The notes under the pieces are model-generated. The model did no database searches, was not told the origin of the DNA, and was given only the letters and a program-made list of their open reading frames with translations. From NCBI GenBank assembly GCA_949825025.1, contig OX463781.1, positions 32,253,221 to 32,317,220 on the forward strand: 64,000 nucleotides of DNA. Reading direction: 5' to 3'. Positions 10,136 to 23,621 of this stretch are shown one piece after another. This DNA is from Siphlonurus alternatus (Eukaryota; Arthropoda; Insecta; Ephemeroptera; Siphlonuridae). The translations under genes were made by a program, and so were the position numbers. Numbering within the stretch: the stretch's first letter is position 1; the number at the start of each line of letters is the position of its first letter.

Positions 10136-12356
10136 CATGAACTGATGGTCTGATGTTAAGCTCTTGTCTGCGAGGAAACGGTCACGTGAGCTGCACCACC
10201 GCAACGTGTTCCTGCACCTTTAATAAATAACCAAAAATTAGAGATTTTGTTTCATTTTCAAAAAAAACACACCCTATTTGATGTGAACGTTTTAATTATT
10301 ATTCTTTAGCAGATATTGTAGTTTTTATTTATTATTTTGATTTTTTTGTGTTTTTTGTAGACAGCCTTTGATAAAATAGATAATCTTATCGCAGATTTGT
10401 ACGTCGGGACGGTGCAGAGATGCTAGCTAGAGGTATATTGTATAATATTATGTCATAGCCTCACGATCGAGCGTCGCAGTTACCATTGGAAAACTTGAAA
10501 TTAATCAATAAATCATTGAATATCGGGTTTAATAATTTTAAAAAAATTATTAAACAAATTTCATGCAATAGAATAAAGTATTTCTAATATTTAAATAACT
10601 TCAGTATACGATACTTCAAATTTTTTACTAAATTATTGTAATTACGTATAGTTATATTTCATGACATTTGGCAACGGCAACGTGCATGCATGACATGGGA
10701 TGGAAAAATAAAACTGAAACTGACTTTTTATTGATGTTAAAGGCTAACTTTTTAAGTACGGTCATTGATTTCCGCGCAAATAGTGGACACACGAGAAAGT
10801 AACCCCACGTTCAAACCATCTCACCTAAGGTTAAGTATATATAGCTTTGGCGAATCACGGAGCGGGAACAAGTGTGTTAGGGGCAGTATTTTAACTCTTG
10901 CCCAATCGACACACTCGACCCGCTCCGTTTGGATTCTGAACAAGGTGACTAATCTCATGACGAGATGGTCCGGCACGGTGGACACTAACTGATTGTTCGA
11001 ATATAATACCATCTCACATGCAGAGTTAGCATTGTTAATGAGCCTTGCAGACCTTCTTAAAAAATTACTAATGTAAGGAATTCACAGTTTTAATACTTTA
11101 AGTTTTGTTTTTTTTCCGATTTTGGAATGTATTTATCATAAATTATATAATAACGTACTGATCACGTAACGTCATTTAAAATATTAGTAACGCCTGAGGA
11201 AGGGTCAAATATCATTTAAAAAATAAATCCAACACACAGAGTACTAAAAAATACATAACTTTTAATGCTCTATTCACAATCATATTATGCAATGAGCTAA
11301 TTTCTCGTAATTGTCCATTTTGTAGGTATGAGTCCACGCAGACAGCAACGCTAGACCAGTTAGCAACTTACTATGGCTGCACCGTGTGTTGTGTAATGAT
11401 ACGACAGGAAAGTTTATAGCGAGTGCTGCTGATAACTTGGCCGCTTTTAGAGGAACATGTTACCGAGCGTTCACTGCCGGTAATTGGCATTGTAATCACA
11501 ACATGTTGATGCAACAAGGCTGGAATGGTGTAATTAGGTCTGCATTACTTCCATTACACCATTATCGCCCGCAGTGCACAGCTCTGCATTCCGACATTGA
11601 CTTCGACTACAACTGCAGTAATTTGTGGAGGTACCTCCAAGTGCTATAATACCAACTGAATAGAATGAAACATAGAATTTTCCTTCTTAAGTGCTGTCAG
11701 CACTTAAAAAGGAAAATTCTGTGCTGTACTAGCTGTTTGAAACGAGTGAACAGAGTATCCTTTGTAAAATTGAGGGTGAATTTTGCGTAAATTTAATGAA
11801 TAACAGTACCACAATCATATAGCGTGTGTCATTGATAATGTATGGGAAAGTTTTTGGTCAATTATGGGAATGTTTTTGAAACTATAATGAAAATAATAAT
11901 ATGGGGCGCGAAATTTACGAGAGAGTTATCGAGAAATGATATCCAGATTGATCACAAAACGCGTTAGTGTCATTCACTTAGACTGACGAGGTATGAAGAA
12001 ATTATCAACCTTCTAGCTTTATGGTTTCTTGGAATTTCTTAGCGAAACCTTAATACACTATTTCCATAAATCTGTTTAGATTGATTTAATATTTGCAAAC
12101 AATGCAGGACTGCAAATTGAAATTTTCCAAGGCGACCTGTGCACGTACATTACAAATAAAATACATAAAGATGTAAAATAATAATAAACGTCAATAATCA
12201 ACAGGCTGGACGACGCCATTTTGCCCCTGCTACATTATATACTATGCAACCCGCTCCATTTTGGCGCTAAACAAGTTGCCTAACTTCACGGCGAAATGAT
12301 GTCTTTGAAATAAAGTAATCAATAGTATATATTCCGAGTGTAAAATTTTTGTATCT
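10136..12356. other. Intergenic DNA, one short perfect hairpin
   Basis: No coding frame is supported. Apart from the hairpin at 11671-11722, listed separately, I see only AT-rich sequence. Confidence 0.5.
11671..11722. repeat. Short hairpin, arms about 24 bp with almost no loop
   Basis: AGAATTTTCCTTCTTAAG then TGCTG on the left pairs with CAGCACTTAAAAAGGAAAAT on the right. The arms abut at GCTGTCAGC. The near-absent loop argues against a microRNA precursor and suggests a cruciform or a MITE remnant. Confidence 0.7.
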
Positions 12357-12360
12357 TTAA

Positions 12361-12748
12361 AAGGTAGAGATATCGCCGATCAGCTGCTCGACGTAGTCCC
12401 CTTTGATTAACATGTAAACCTTAGCAAATTCACATATTTTTTTTTTTTTTTTTTTTTGAGAGGCAGATATTAGTGCCAAAAGTCATACAAAAAATTTCAA
12501 AACAATATAACGAGCTGATTTTTTTAATTATTTATTTATTTTTTTTTTTTCAGAATAGAGCTTTCCCATGGAGAGACAAACTAAAAACTTAATTAAAAAA
12601 ATCAGCTCGTTACATTATTTTGAAATTTTTTATATTGTTTTTAGGCACTAAAATCAAAGTTTTAGAATTTTTGTGAAATTGCTAAGGTTTACATATTTTT
12701 TTAATCAAAAGGGACTACGTCAAACAGCTGATTGACGTTATCTCTACC
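12361..12748. mobile_element. TTAA-flanked foldback MITE, GGTAGAGATA family
   Basis: A 388-bp inverted-repeat element. The ends read GGTAGAGATATCGCCGATCA on the left and, as reverse complement, GGTAGAGATAACGTCAATCA on the right, both followed by GCTG and GACGTAGTCCC. TTAA is present on both sides (12357-12360, 12749-12752); the left junction has two extra A. The same terminus closes the 4.1-kb foldback at 30678-34775, so the two belong to one family. Confidence 0.85.
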
Positions 12749-12752
12749 TTAA

Positions 12753-15700
12753 TGTTTTGTAATTTAAAAAATTCATTTTGTTAAACCGGCAAAAAAAGCA
12801 TTTCAAATACTAAAAAGAAACATGTATTTCATTTACTTTTATTTTACTTTGAAGCAAATTGGTATCGTGTTATCGTTATCGTGGTTTTAATTTGAACTAG
12901 ATATCAGTATTTTACTTAAACACAATAACAATACTTTCTCGAGGCCTAACTACTTTTTTCAGAGTCTATGTCCTCGGCAGTATAAATTTGTAATAGGCAT
13001 TGCGGAGCGGCCAGCAGGCAACAGAATTCCAGGGGAAAACAAGGTAAAGTCGATCAGCTCGCTAATCTCGCTATACAGCCTGTGGGACTGCTTGAAATGC
13101 ATGAAATACATGTGCTAGCTATAGCGTAAGTAATTAATAATTAATATTATAGGCTATCAGCACCAAATTATAAAAGGAAAAGATTGTTAAATCCCGATGC
13201 AACTTGGACATAGGTTAAACTCTTCAACTGTTTCAGAAAAAAGTAGCAAAACGATTGCATAATAAATCTTAAACCATTTTTTTACATTTTTTTCTCTCTC
13301 TGGTTTCTTTTCTGCTTTTATTTTTAAAAGTAAAGATTGTGCAAAAACAAAAAAATGTAGATTTTATTCTGTTATTAAATTTATTCAAAACAACAGGAAA
13401 AAATTACAATAAAATGTTAAACTAATTTTACAATTTACATCATTTTTAGCAGAATCAATTTTTTTTAAATAAAACCTTTCGTGTTTACTCGTACATGTTT
13501 ATAGTAATTATAATAAAAGCTGGAGATTTGGTTTCAATTCAGACCTTGGCGAATTGGGCAACTTTTAATTATTTGGAAAATTTCTTCCTTATCCAGTGGG
13601 TTAACATAAAAAGTAAATTAATTTAATAAAATTCGAATTGTTCATAGCTTGAGTTACAGAACTCTTGAAGCATGAACGGTACCTCACTGATATAACGCTT
13701 GAGTTTAAGGACGTGACTCGAGACTTTGGGAATTTCTCATTGATTTAATTTGTTTATGGATCCAAATTCCAAATATTTGTATATATGGTGTAATACGGCT
13801 TGTAATAACTTACCAGTACATTTCACACAATTGTATCATATTAGTAAAATATGACAACACACAAAAATACACAATAATAATTACATAGAATACTTAACAT
13901 AGTTTTATTTAACTATTATAATGCACTATACAAAACAAGAAAACTTATCAAATTAATTTCGTAATTGTACAAATCTCTCATGATGCTAATATATAAGAAA
14001 GCAATTACAAATTCCTATATGATATTGCAATTTTAATTTTTAATAGTTTACTTAATCGAACGGTAGAGATAAAGAGATAAATTCAATTTGTGTTACAAGA
14101 TACTTGCGTGGACTCGCTGTGTCCGCAACCTTGGGGACATTTGTATATAGTACACGCGTTTTTATTGAGAATAGAGGCTGCGTTACGGCACATGCAAATT
14201 GATTGCCTCTAGGGAATACATATATGGACATCAAAATTTACAACTTTTTATAAAAAAAAAATGCCGCTAGTTTTTCTTCCCTCTTTTCGAGTGAAGGTAA
14301 CTTATATAATACAAGTCACATTTTGTCCCGTATTCACCTTCGTTTTACTCAATATTTACTTGTACAAATACAAATAAAGTTTTTCATAAAATTCCACTGA
14401 ATTCCCTCGATTTATTGATTTGTTGTTTTTCTGATGATTAACTCCTCTAAAAAGCATTGGTGCTTCAAATCGACCAAAGTAACTAATAATTTCGGTTTAT
14501 ATTAAATGATACTAAACAAATTAGCATGATTTAATGTTTCATTTTTGACGCTCTTCCGCCACCATGAATGCATGAGAAGGTTTTTTTTCTGCAACTTGAA
14601 GTGCTCGTTCATAGAGGATCCTATATTTTTACTATAAACCAGTTAACTGCTTTATCTGCCTTAATCACAGGAATGACCTTTCTTTTGTCTTTTTTTTCGT
14701 CCAGTAGTGTTTCATTTATAAGCTGTGATTTTTTTTTTCTGTGCTCTATCATGGGTAGATATTAATCACTACAACTTTATTTTGTCTCGGAAATTATAAA
14801 CAACTTTCTCTTGCAAGTATACTGAAGATTATTAAAGTTTGCAGTAAAGCCTTCACTCCAAGCCGGCCGTGACCTCGTCTGCTGGTTCGTGGTGTTCTCA
14901 CATTTATCAGAGAACCGACCGACTATAGGTGCGGCTAGGTGCATGGTGTCCCTGTAGACGTCGTGGCGCTCTCACATTGCCAAAGATATGACTAGAAGTG
15001 GTACTGAAGAGGTAGTTTTCCGAGCTGCAAGGACGCCTGCGATCAACAATGCTCCCTCTCGATTCCAGCTCGGTAGGCAGGGAAAGTTGATCCGGCAAAC
15101 AAGAAGAAGAAGAAGCGCGATATATTTCTTCTGGTGCATGACTCCGATGTTACGATCGAATCATTCCACGCCAACTTTCCCGTACATAAAAAAGTACAGC
15201 AGTTAGAACTCGCCAAAGCCGCGCTCTGTGTCCATTTGTTACTGCAAGTTAACTTATAAGTCATAAGCTGGGTGTCATATTAAGTGTAGGAACCCCCGCC
15301 AATAAATATCCTAGCGGCCCCAAAGTGCTCTGACAAAACAGCAAACGTCGCACGTGCGATTTATTGTTATCAACTTTCTGGTCAATAAAATAAGCTATGT
15401 TTTACTTTTATGGACTTTTTACTCCGACTTGTTATATTTTGCGAGTCTGCTTGTATAGAATTGTCAAAGAAATTTATGAAACAAATTTATGAAACAAATT
15501 TTTTCTTCCTTGCTTTTGGTATAAAATGTTAATTGTAATAAAAGCAAGAAACTTAGAGAAAAGAGGTACAATAAATGCGTTAAATAAGCCCCAAACGGTA
15601 ACCTAAACGGTAACCTTGTGTCAGTGAATTACATTGCTTGACGTAAATACTTTTATAAACACGAAAATAAACATAAAAAAGACGAACTTCTATTTTTTTA

Positions 15701-16620
15701 TTTTTTCTACGCAAAAAATTTCAATAACTGCCACATTTGTGAAAGATTTCATCGTTTTTGTGCCTCCAGTTATTGGTTGAAATGTTGTAACGATTTACCC
15801 TCATGGCGGAACTCAAACTGAGTACTCCCAAATATATCATTGATGAAAGTCATATCCACTATTTCCAAATCTATAGTACTAGCACCTTACTTGATGTGCC
15901 GCTTTCCACGGAATATAATTATTGTATAATACGCATTGCCCATGCACTATGCACCCGATGGATGACCCGATCCTGAAACTTAGCGAAGTAAGTGTTTTGC
16001 CTGATTTCTTAGCACTACTGCTACAGCAATTTTAATCAAAAATAAAAAAGAGACATGTTATTATAACTTATTATAGTTGAATCAACAGCGAGCGGGCGAA
16101 GGAGTGTTGGCGGCCTGGGTGTCGCCGGCAGGCTGCTGCTAATTACACGTCAATACATGAAATTACCCGCCAACTTCAGCAGGGAAACTTCGCCGTATAT
16201 TATGAAACTTCTCGCCAACAAAGAAATGTTTATTACACTTTTAATTGATGACCTTCTTCATATTTTTACCAACGCCGCGCGAGTTTATAATTAAAGTACA
16301 TATCGATCCGATTAAAGTAGGACGTGCCCTTGTATACAACTTTTCTTGTTTATCTGAATGCTAATTGGCCAGAACGCGAGAACGTGTGACGACAACAACG
16401 AGCCACCACGTGCCACGTCACGCGTCACGTGCAGCGACGTGTCACTTCCTCCCGGACAACTTTCTCCTCGCGTAGTGGGAGACAGTGTTTGCATTCTGAG
16501 AGCCCGACTTTAAGAATTAGCATTTACATGTACACGAAATTGTCACCTGCGACTACATACAGTTGAATGACTTTAAGGTTCCCGCCAGAAAATGAACCGG
16601 AAGTGCTCGGATTCTCAACA
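12753..16620. other. Intergenic DNA; possible old retroposon near 14860-15115
   Basis: Mostly AT-rich with no supported gene. A GC-richer block at 14860-15115 ends in ACAAGAAGAAGAAGAAG, the same kind of AAG tail as the retroposed element at 60605-61246. It may be a decayed copy of a related retroposon, but I could not find target duplications. The rest shows nothing. Confidence 0.35.
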
Positions 16621-16624
16621 TTAG

Positions 16625-16748
16625 AGGCCTGTTCGTAAACCCTCATGCTCGGTGTACACTTTCTGCACCCAATCGACCTTATGTACATGGGATATAAGGT
16701 CGATTGGGTGTAGAAAGTGTACACCGAGCAGGGTTTACGAACAGGCCT
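16625..16748. mobile_element. Short palindromic MITE (AGGCCTGTTCGTAAACC termini)
   Basis: Two arms of about 57 bp around a short spacer near 16686. Both contain AGGCCTGTTCGTAAACC, GCTCGGTGTACACTTTCT and CACCCAATCGACCTTAT. The flanks allow a 3-bp duplication (TAG or TTA, ambiguous at the border). A TTA target with a GGCC terminus would suit PIF/Harbinger, but this is not decisive. Confidence 0.75.
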
Positions 16749-16749
16749 T

Positions 16750-18387
16750 AGGTGTACTGTGAAAATCAAGACGAATTGGAATCATGCAAAACCGCGACAA
16801 CGAGCACGGCTAAAAATGATCAATTTTGTTGCTCTGCACAGAAATAGCCGGATTTTTATTAATCATCTAGGGCGATTTAACCTTTAGTTTAAATAAAGAT
16901 TTTTAATTAATAAATCACCCTCAAAACGTTTAAAAAAATGCATGATTGTAATTCTCAAAAGACCACAATAATAATTGACATTTGGTCTTTGAAAAACAGT
17001 TGTCAGAAACTTTAGAATAACTATAATATACAGAATAATAATATAGTGTCAGTCATCGTTCCACTGCCTTCTTATAAATGTTATTACATAAGAATGAATC
17101 TCATTATCGGCAAAAAACAAGTATTGAAATGCAATACACAACTTCATAAAAATAAGGTAATATTGTCTAAATTATCACAGTTTTATTTTAATATACTTTG
17201 AGCAAAGTGAACTCTATATAAATTTGGTTAATCAATATAAGTTATAGGCATAGTTGAACAGAAAGTTGTCGCTACTCAATTAATAATTATTGTCTTCAAA
17301 TTCGGTAACTATAAGTATTAAAAGCTAGGATAGTTTCAAATCGTCCCTCGGGCAACTATAATCGCCGCTGCTCGTCTACTCGTGCTTTGCTAGTACAACA
17401 ATAGCAGTATTAAGCATTCTGAGTACAAATACTATATTATGCAAATCCACCCAGCATTCGAAAGCAAAGCTTCAGAGACACCTAAGTAAAGCTAAGACGA
17501 GGCTTCGCTGCACCCACCCCGCCACGAGGGGGTCTCTGCTCTCACTGGGCGGCCCGGACTGCAATTAATCACGCGGGGGCGACGTCGCTAATAACTGATC
17601 GGCTAACGAGCGCGCGTGATTGATGGCTGCTTATCTATTCAAAGCCGCCGCACGTAATGTAGCGTGAACACAAACCTCGGCGACACAAAAATTTCAGTCG
17701 AGGAGGAGAAAAACACGACCAGATTTCATTAGCCATCATGTTTTTGCAGCGGCGGACGATTATTTACAGCTTTGACACAGCGAGAGAAGCGCCACATAGC
17801 GGCTTGCGAGAATCATTGTTGTTGTAAGCAAAATTAATTAATTTCGCCTGGTTGTGCGACAAGCTCGCCACGTGCTTCACAAGCTGCTCAGCAGACCCCC
17901 CCCCTCTCTATTTCATGAGACCACTAGAGCACTCTGCGCCCAAACTCTCAATGCACAAGAAGGCTCCAATGGCAGTATTATGTCTCCAGCACACTGTTCA
18001 ATTTCCCCGTAAAATTATGCATAATTAATTACATTTAACAAAGTATTGCATTAGATGATGCTGCTTTTCAGTCGTCAGTTGTTGAGTGAGCTCTCTCCCT
18101 CCCCATCCTCCTAGAAGGGATTAGGTTAGGAAGGAGAGAGACAGTGATAATACACTATACGAGTAGTATTTAATTTCACTGTATCTGTGTATTTACAAAT
18201 AAGCTTTGAAATGTTCTCTGCTTGGTATTTGATGTCGCCAGTTAATTAATTAGCACCTGATTCAGACACTTCATCATGAGAGGAGTCCAAACTCCTTTGC
18301 TTCGTTCGACAGGCTTCTATATAATGATTACAAGCTAGCAGTGGTGACGCAACTTTGCATACAAGATAACTTGGTGGCCACGGTAAA
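16750..18387. other. Intergenic DNA containing a GC-rich candidate regulatory block (17500-17870)
   Basis: No gene is supported. The central block 17500-17870 is markedly richer in GC and CpG than its surroundings without having an open frame. Confidence 0.45.
17500..17870. promoter_or_regulatory. Candidate enhancer or insulator with CTCF-like and Hox/Exd-like sites
   Basis: Within the block are CCACGAGGGGGTC (17522-17534), close to the CTCF core, and TGATTGATGG (17618-17627), which fits a composite Extradenticle/Hox site. Homeodomain cores GCAATTAATC (17561-17570) and CTAATAACT, and a CCGCCGCACG stretch, lie nearby. Such clusters occur in conserved developmental elements, but short motifs arise by chance and no conservation can be tested here. 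Confidence 0.25.
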
Positions 18388-18543
18388 TATACTCTGATTC
18401 ATATTTAACTTGGTTTTCGTCGTGTATGTAACGTCTTCAATCATTGGTTTGTTATTTGTAACGAAGAATTTCACTGGTCGAGCCGAGCAAAAGGACACCC
18501 GAGCGTTTCCGACGAAAACCAAGTTAAATATGAACCTTAGTAT
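18388..18543. mobile_element. Short MITE-like inverted repeat with TA at both ends
   Basis: The left arm TTCATATTTAACTTGGTTTT plus CGTCG is matched exactly by CGACG plus AAAACCAAGTTAAATATGAA on the right. Homology extends outward to TATACT on both sides. A TA flank would suit a Tc1/mariner-type MITE. The middle of about 80 bp is unrelated single-copy-looking sequence. Confidence 0.6.
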
Positions 18544-21500
18544 AGCCACTATATAGTGAAAAGTTCCATTCAGACGTGAAGCTGTGGGCTTAGTTAGGAG
18601 GCGGATGTGACGACCGCACGGCAGGTTGCGTTCTTTGATCTGCCTCCTCTGTGCCCGCTATGAGCACTTCGTTTGTTCATCTGAAAACAGTGGAGATTGT
18701 GTCAATCTATTGATTAGCCGCTACTGTCAAATCAAGCAGCAGGCATTATGAAGTGGTGGGCAGTAAGCCGGATGAGATGACAAACATCAGGCGAAGTAGG
18801 AAGTACGTACATTAATTTCTATAGTTGGTCGTGGAGACATCGGTTAGTCAAGCATAGGTCTTTCTGCTGTTCGCCTCGACTCGCTAGCAATTAACGAATA
18901 TGTTAAGCAAGCGATCGGCTGCAATGTCTGTTGGGTCAAGAATGGCTGATCTTTGCCACCCCAGTAGCAATCAAGTTTGTCAGTAAATGCTCAGTATATG
19001 TACGAGAGCAAAGTTCCTGCGATCTGCACACACAAGCTTCCCTCCCTTTATTTTCTGGTACTTACGTTAGCAGTGCGGATTCTACTCTTCTCTTGAGTTG
19101 AATAGTTTATTGTATTTTGCTCACACTGATGTCATGAGTATTTTTTTTTTTTTTTTTTTAGAAGCAATGCTAATTATAAAATAGAAATACTGCATGGAAC
19201 TATGAAAAGTAAAAAGCTGAAAATAGCAGAGGATTTATTACGTAATCTACTTCTTTTATGATATGAATAAAATTAAATAATGATTATTGCATGTTCTTAC
19301 AGAAGTATTCAACAAATGGTAAAGAGATGCAGCTTTTCTATTTTACTACAATATTACGAACATTAATGTATGAAATAGATTACCTCACTATCAAATTGAT
19401 TTATATATAATTATAACAAAAGGAGCCTTTGCATCACATAATTTTTGTCTATTTTTCAGGCATTTCTTTTCGTCTAAATTAGTATGCTTATCATTCTTTT
19501 TGTTCTTTTTGATTATCTTTTTTAATAAATTTTATGCAAATTAATTTTTCTGTGCTTTTTTTAGAGTTTATGCATTTTTCTCAATTATTATTATTCATTG
19601 TGAATACTGTGTTACTTAACTTTTCAGCGAATTTATTGCACAAGTCCTTTCAGAACAAAATAAATTTTATTGTAAGCAAAATTCTAGACTTGTTTATTAA
19701 GCTGACTTTATAAAAAGTGCCATGGTCTAAAAATGATCTGCAGCTCATGCATTGCACTCGATCGAACCAATAGCAAGTACATAAGGAAATAGAGTATTAG
19801 ATCCAGGATTTATAAACACACCTTTGCCTCAAAATTCAATACTTTTTGTTTTTACTATTGGCAGTCAAATAAAAAAAATACGACAGACACAAAACCAACA
19901 TTATTTTGGCTTTATGTCAAATTTATTCCTTTTTGGTATTTTAACTGTAGACTTTATGGTTCGATGCAAAATGTATAAATTGTTATAAGGCATGTTAACA
20001 GGCTATATCGTGAAGTGCAACAGCGTGCATGATGAAACAGGGCGGTGAGCGGCGCGAACTGCAGGCTATAAAGCATGCTTACCGCCATCCGGTAAATCAA
20101 ACCATGCAGCAATATTGCAGCAGCTGCTCTAATGTAGTTAGGGGCCACTTTGATGTGTGTTGTATACCCATTTAATTAAACTGAACTTTTGATTGCATTA
20201 ATAAAGCATGCACTATAACCGATGTCTAATACTTCTCGGTAATAAACAAAGCTTATCTAGCTGTATAACGATCAATAAAGTTAAAAACGATAAATCAGTC
20301 TTTCTTTCTCCGAGCATGCACGTTATTAACACAAAATTAAGAGAAATGGCGCACTTTAATGTTCAACATAATTTGCACTGACACCTTTTTGCCCATGTCA
20401 ATATTAATAAATCTTTTGAATTATAATATATTTAACTAATGTTACGCCTGTGTACAAAACAGTAAATGCATGTTAAATTAAAAAATAATAATAATAACTG
20501 CATAATACATGCAGAATGCTGATGTTTTCTAACAACGGTAACAACTCAAATCAAATTCTGTAGGAAAATTTATTTTTACAATCTGCAAAAAATATATATA
20601 TATAACTTTGTCATTCAATCTTTATTCTATTTCTTTAGGTCGTTTCCATATAACATGTCCTGCCTGCATGTGTCCACTAAAAGAAAGGAGTAGAAAAAGA
20701 AGTAAGGTCTGTATATATGCTCGAATCTATGTAGACAGGGACGAAGGTGATTAGAAAAGGTTGGAATCGGAGCCCATGCCAGGACAAATCCAGGAAATGG
20801 AGCCAAGAAAATGCCAAAATACAATCCCTATCTACAGGTTCTGTACTCCTGGATGGAGTAGACGAGAAATTACGCCACTAAAAAGGAGGGGTATAAGGTA
20901 TGTATGATGACAAGGTTACTTTATAAGAAAGGAGGTGGCTGTGGTAATGTGTTAAATTAAGTACTCACTCAGTATTTACCTGGAAGTGACAATGGGAAAC
21001 CAATGAAAAGCATAATCAAAGCAGCCAGTTCCAAAATGAACTTAGAAACTTTCCAAACACAGTGTTGAACTTTTGCAAGCTGTTGGCTCAGGCGTATTCA
21101 TGCAGAATACTCACAAACTGCATATATGCTACAGTAGAGGTCGAATCCAAAATCTACTCTGGAGAAGATCCAAATTACATTAATTCAGTGCTTGATCAAT
21201 TCTCCGTACAATTAAATACATTGTATGGTTTGTTGTTTTTTTCTCACGTTATAAAAAGGAATTGGAAAGACTGCGGTCTCGGTGGTGCGTAGTCAGCAGT
21301 GCGCTCCTTTTGGACACTTCACCCTTCGTTGACCCGCACCGTAGCAGAAAAGATTACTTCAACTGTCTTCCCCCTTCTTCTCAGGAAGTGCATATTTAAT
21401 TTTATGGTTTGAAGAGAATTTATGGCATTATTATTTTTTTTTAAATGTGCGGCTTCAAGTTAAGAAAAATTGCTGTACTTTTTGCTTTCTGTTTCTCGGC

Positions 21501-22140
21501 CGAGGAAAGGAGGGAGGCTTTCAGATTTATTGCGTGTCGTGAGGCTCGAAGATGCAAATCTCTCAGCGCAGCCAGTCTATAGCATCGAATTTAAAGAAGC
21601 AGTGACACCAAATATAAAAAACAGTTCGATAATAGTAACATTAGCCAAAGCTGAAAACGCCATAACAGAACAAAGAGTTCTATGTATAATAGAGAGTGTG
21701 AACGCAGGAGACTTATAATGTCTGTTAAGTTAACAGTAACTTAATTAAGTTTACTGTATTAGATTATTTTGTTGTCGTCAACATGTTCTCTGATATTTTT
21801 GACCTTCAAAGAGTTAATTTATAGTTATTAAGAAAAAATAAGTGAGTGTTGATTAAGATAATTGTATACCATCATAATTAAGCTGCTAATTAATATCTAG
21901 GAGTCAACAACACTCTCAGCGGATTGATTATAAAGTGACACTTATATAATTATTAAATTTAAATTTATATATGCTACTTATAGGTTCGTCCTTGCAAATA
22001 GAGATAGTTTATTTGCGGCAATGAAGCATCTACAGGCTGGTTACAAATTCATGCATCATGGCAAATAGAACCATACGGCCCATGACCCAGCAGTTTGGCG
22101 CACTCTTGAAAGCCTGAGAGATTTTGAGGTCGGGTCGTAG
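18544..22140. other. AT-rich intergenic DNA, nothing recognised
   Basis: Open frames here are short, AT-driven and unlike known proteins. A poly-T run lies at 19141-19159. No repeat structure was found by eye. Confidence 0.5.
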
Positions 22141-22146
22141 ACGAGG

Positions 22147-22275
22147 GACTAGGAAGTTTCCAGGGGTTTCAAGGCAGTCTCGGGAGGGAGGGGGGCACTA
22201 GGAAGAGACCTTGGTGTCTCCCTTACTCTATAGACTGCTGTGACACGTTCCGACCCCTGGAAACTTCCTAGTACC
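22147..22275. repeat. Inverted repeat, ACTAGGAAGTTTCCAGGGGT arms
   Basis: The 20-bp arm ACTAGGAAGTTTCCAGGGGT at 22148-22167 is matched exactly in inverse at about 22256-22275. A further ACTAGGAAGAGACC lies inside. It is probably a short MITE; no clean target duplication is seen. Confidence 0.6.
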
Positions 22276-23335
22276 GAGGTGCTAACTATAACGAAGGTAA
22301 TCTTCGTCCTATATTATATGCATAATACCATTAACTTGTTCGCAATTGCACAGAACATCGCTCGTAGCGCCACATGCTGATGCTCATTGATTCATTTAGC
22401 TAATAATTTTGCATGGATTTGTCCATTCTAGAGATTTATTGGACAATAAAGCATCATTAGTAAATTGCTAATCCTCATCGTGGCAACTCGATGTCAAATG
22501 ACCTACTGGCGCCGCGGTGCAAACCTGCAATGAGGGAGGTAACCTGCTACAAATTTGCTCGAAGTTAAATATTAACTTTCAACTAACACGGGAAGTGCTT
22601 CTATTTTAATTTTATGGCAGAAAAATGCGAACTTGTAGCACAAGACAGAACATAATTAATTCATTGTAATTTTTAGTGCGTGCGCGAACCAGAGTCGTAT
22701 TTCATGAGCAGCGTGGACCAAGTTCTTATTTCCTTCAGACGACGAGAAGGACGCAGAACAAGCTTGAAAATTGTCTGCTGCAGTGTGGAAATTTACGAGC
22801 GAATCTGAGGACGCTGGAATTACCATCTTCTCGAGAACGATCACAAATTCATGCGATAACGAGCTTCTGTATTCCTGCACATAAACTGCGATGCCAATTA
22901 TTATACGTACTTTATGTTCCACTTTAAGTGTTATGTAATTATGAAATTTTATATTAAAATTAAAATTTACTACCACTTTACGATCGTCTTCAAGGCTAAC
23001 AGAGTAGTACAGAAAGTAAAGTCGTAAAACGGGCGCAACTTTCTTGACTTTTTATTGCTGGGCCGGCGATCGATTGAACATGGGTGGGCACGTTTGTTGC
23101 AATTAGAAGCCAAGATGGCCATGTCATTAGCACGCCCAGGCACATGGCGTGGTCAAATCGCAGGGTAGACATGTGACAGGAAAATTTGTGTAGGTTACGT
23201 GACAGGCCAGACCGTACCGTGGACATGTGACCCAACAATCTGTGCCGGGTGATGAGCAGAAGTGGCGCCAAGTTCACACAGTTGATCGAGATAACTGTTG
23301 TATCGAGAAAAATTTAATTTAAGTTGATAAAACTT
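22276..23335. other. Intergenic DNA, nothing firm
   Basis: Two overlapping frames of 90-106 codons on the minus strand were inspected. They have no recognisable domain and unremarkable composition, so no gene is called. Confidence 0.45.
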
Positions 23336-23460
23336 CCATTTAGGTGTCCGTTATAGCCACCATCATTTCCCTCCCTTGTCCCCACTTATTACCCCTCCTC
23401 AAACTCGATCCAAGCTCATAGGGGTGTATCCCTTGTAAAAAAATAAATAAAAATAAACTT
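23336..23460 (+). mobile_element. 3' fragment of the 5S-derived SINE
   Basis: The sequence TTATTACCCCTCCTC followed by AAGCTCATAGGGGTGTATCC and CTTGTAAAAAAATAAATAAA matches the 3' end of the full SINE copies at 26.2, 46.1 and 56.1 kb. The 5S-like head is missing, as expected for a 5'-truncated copy. Confidence 0.7.
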
Positions 23461-23598
23461 TTTAGCTCAATAATCGTTTAATATTGTGTTATCAGACAAG
23501 CCTGATAATTTTATCAGCACAGTTGTCAAGCAATTGCTTGACAATGGAAACATTGTTATTCTAGTCAAAGATTTCCATTTTCTGTAAGTTCTGTGCAT

Positions 23599-23621
23599 AT
23601 ATATATATATATATATATATT
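23599..23621. repeat. Short (AT)n microsatellite
   Basis: Pure TA/AT run of about 23 bp in an otherwise featureless stretch (23461-24160). Confidence 0.9.

Noticed and set aside
22656..23277. Minus-strand frames of 93 and 106 codons
   Set aside because: No recognisable motif, no start context, no splice borders; composition fits chance.
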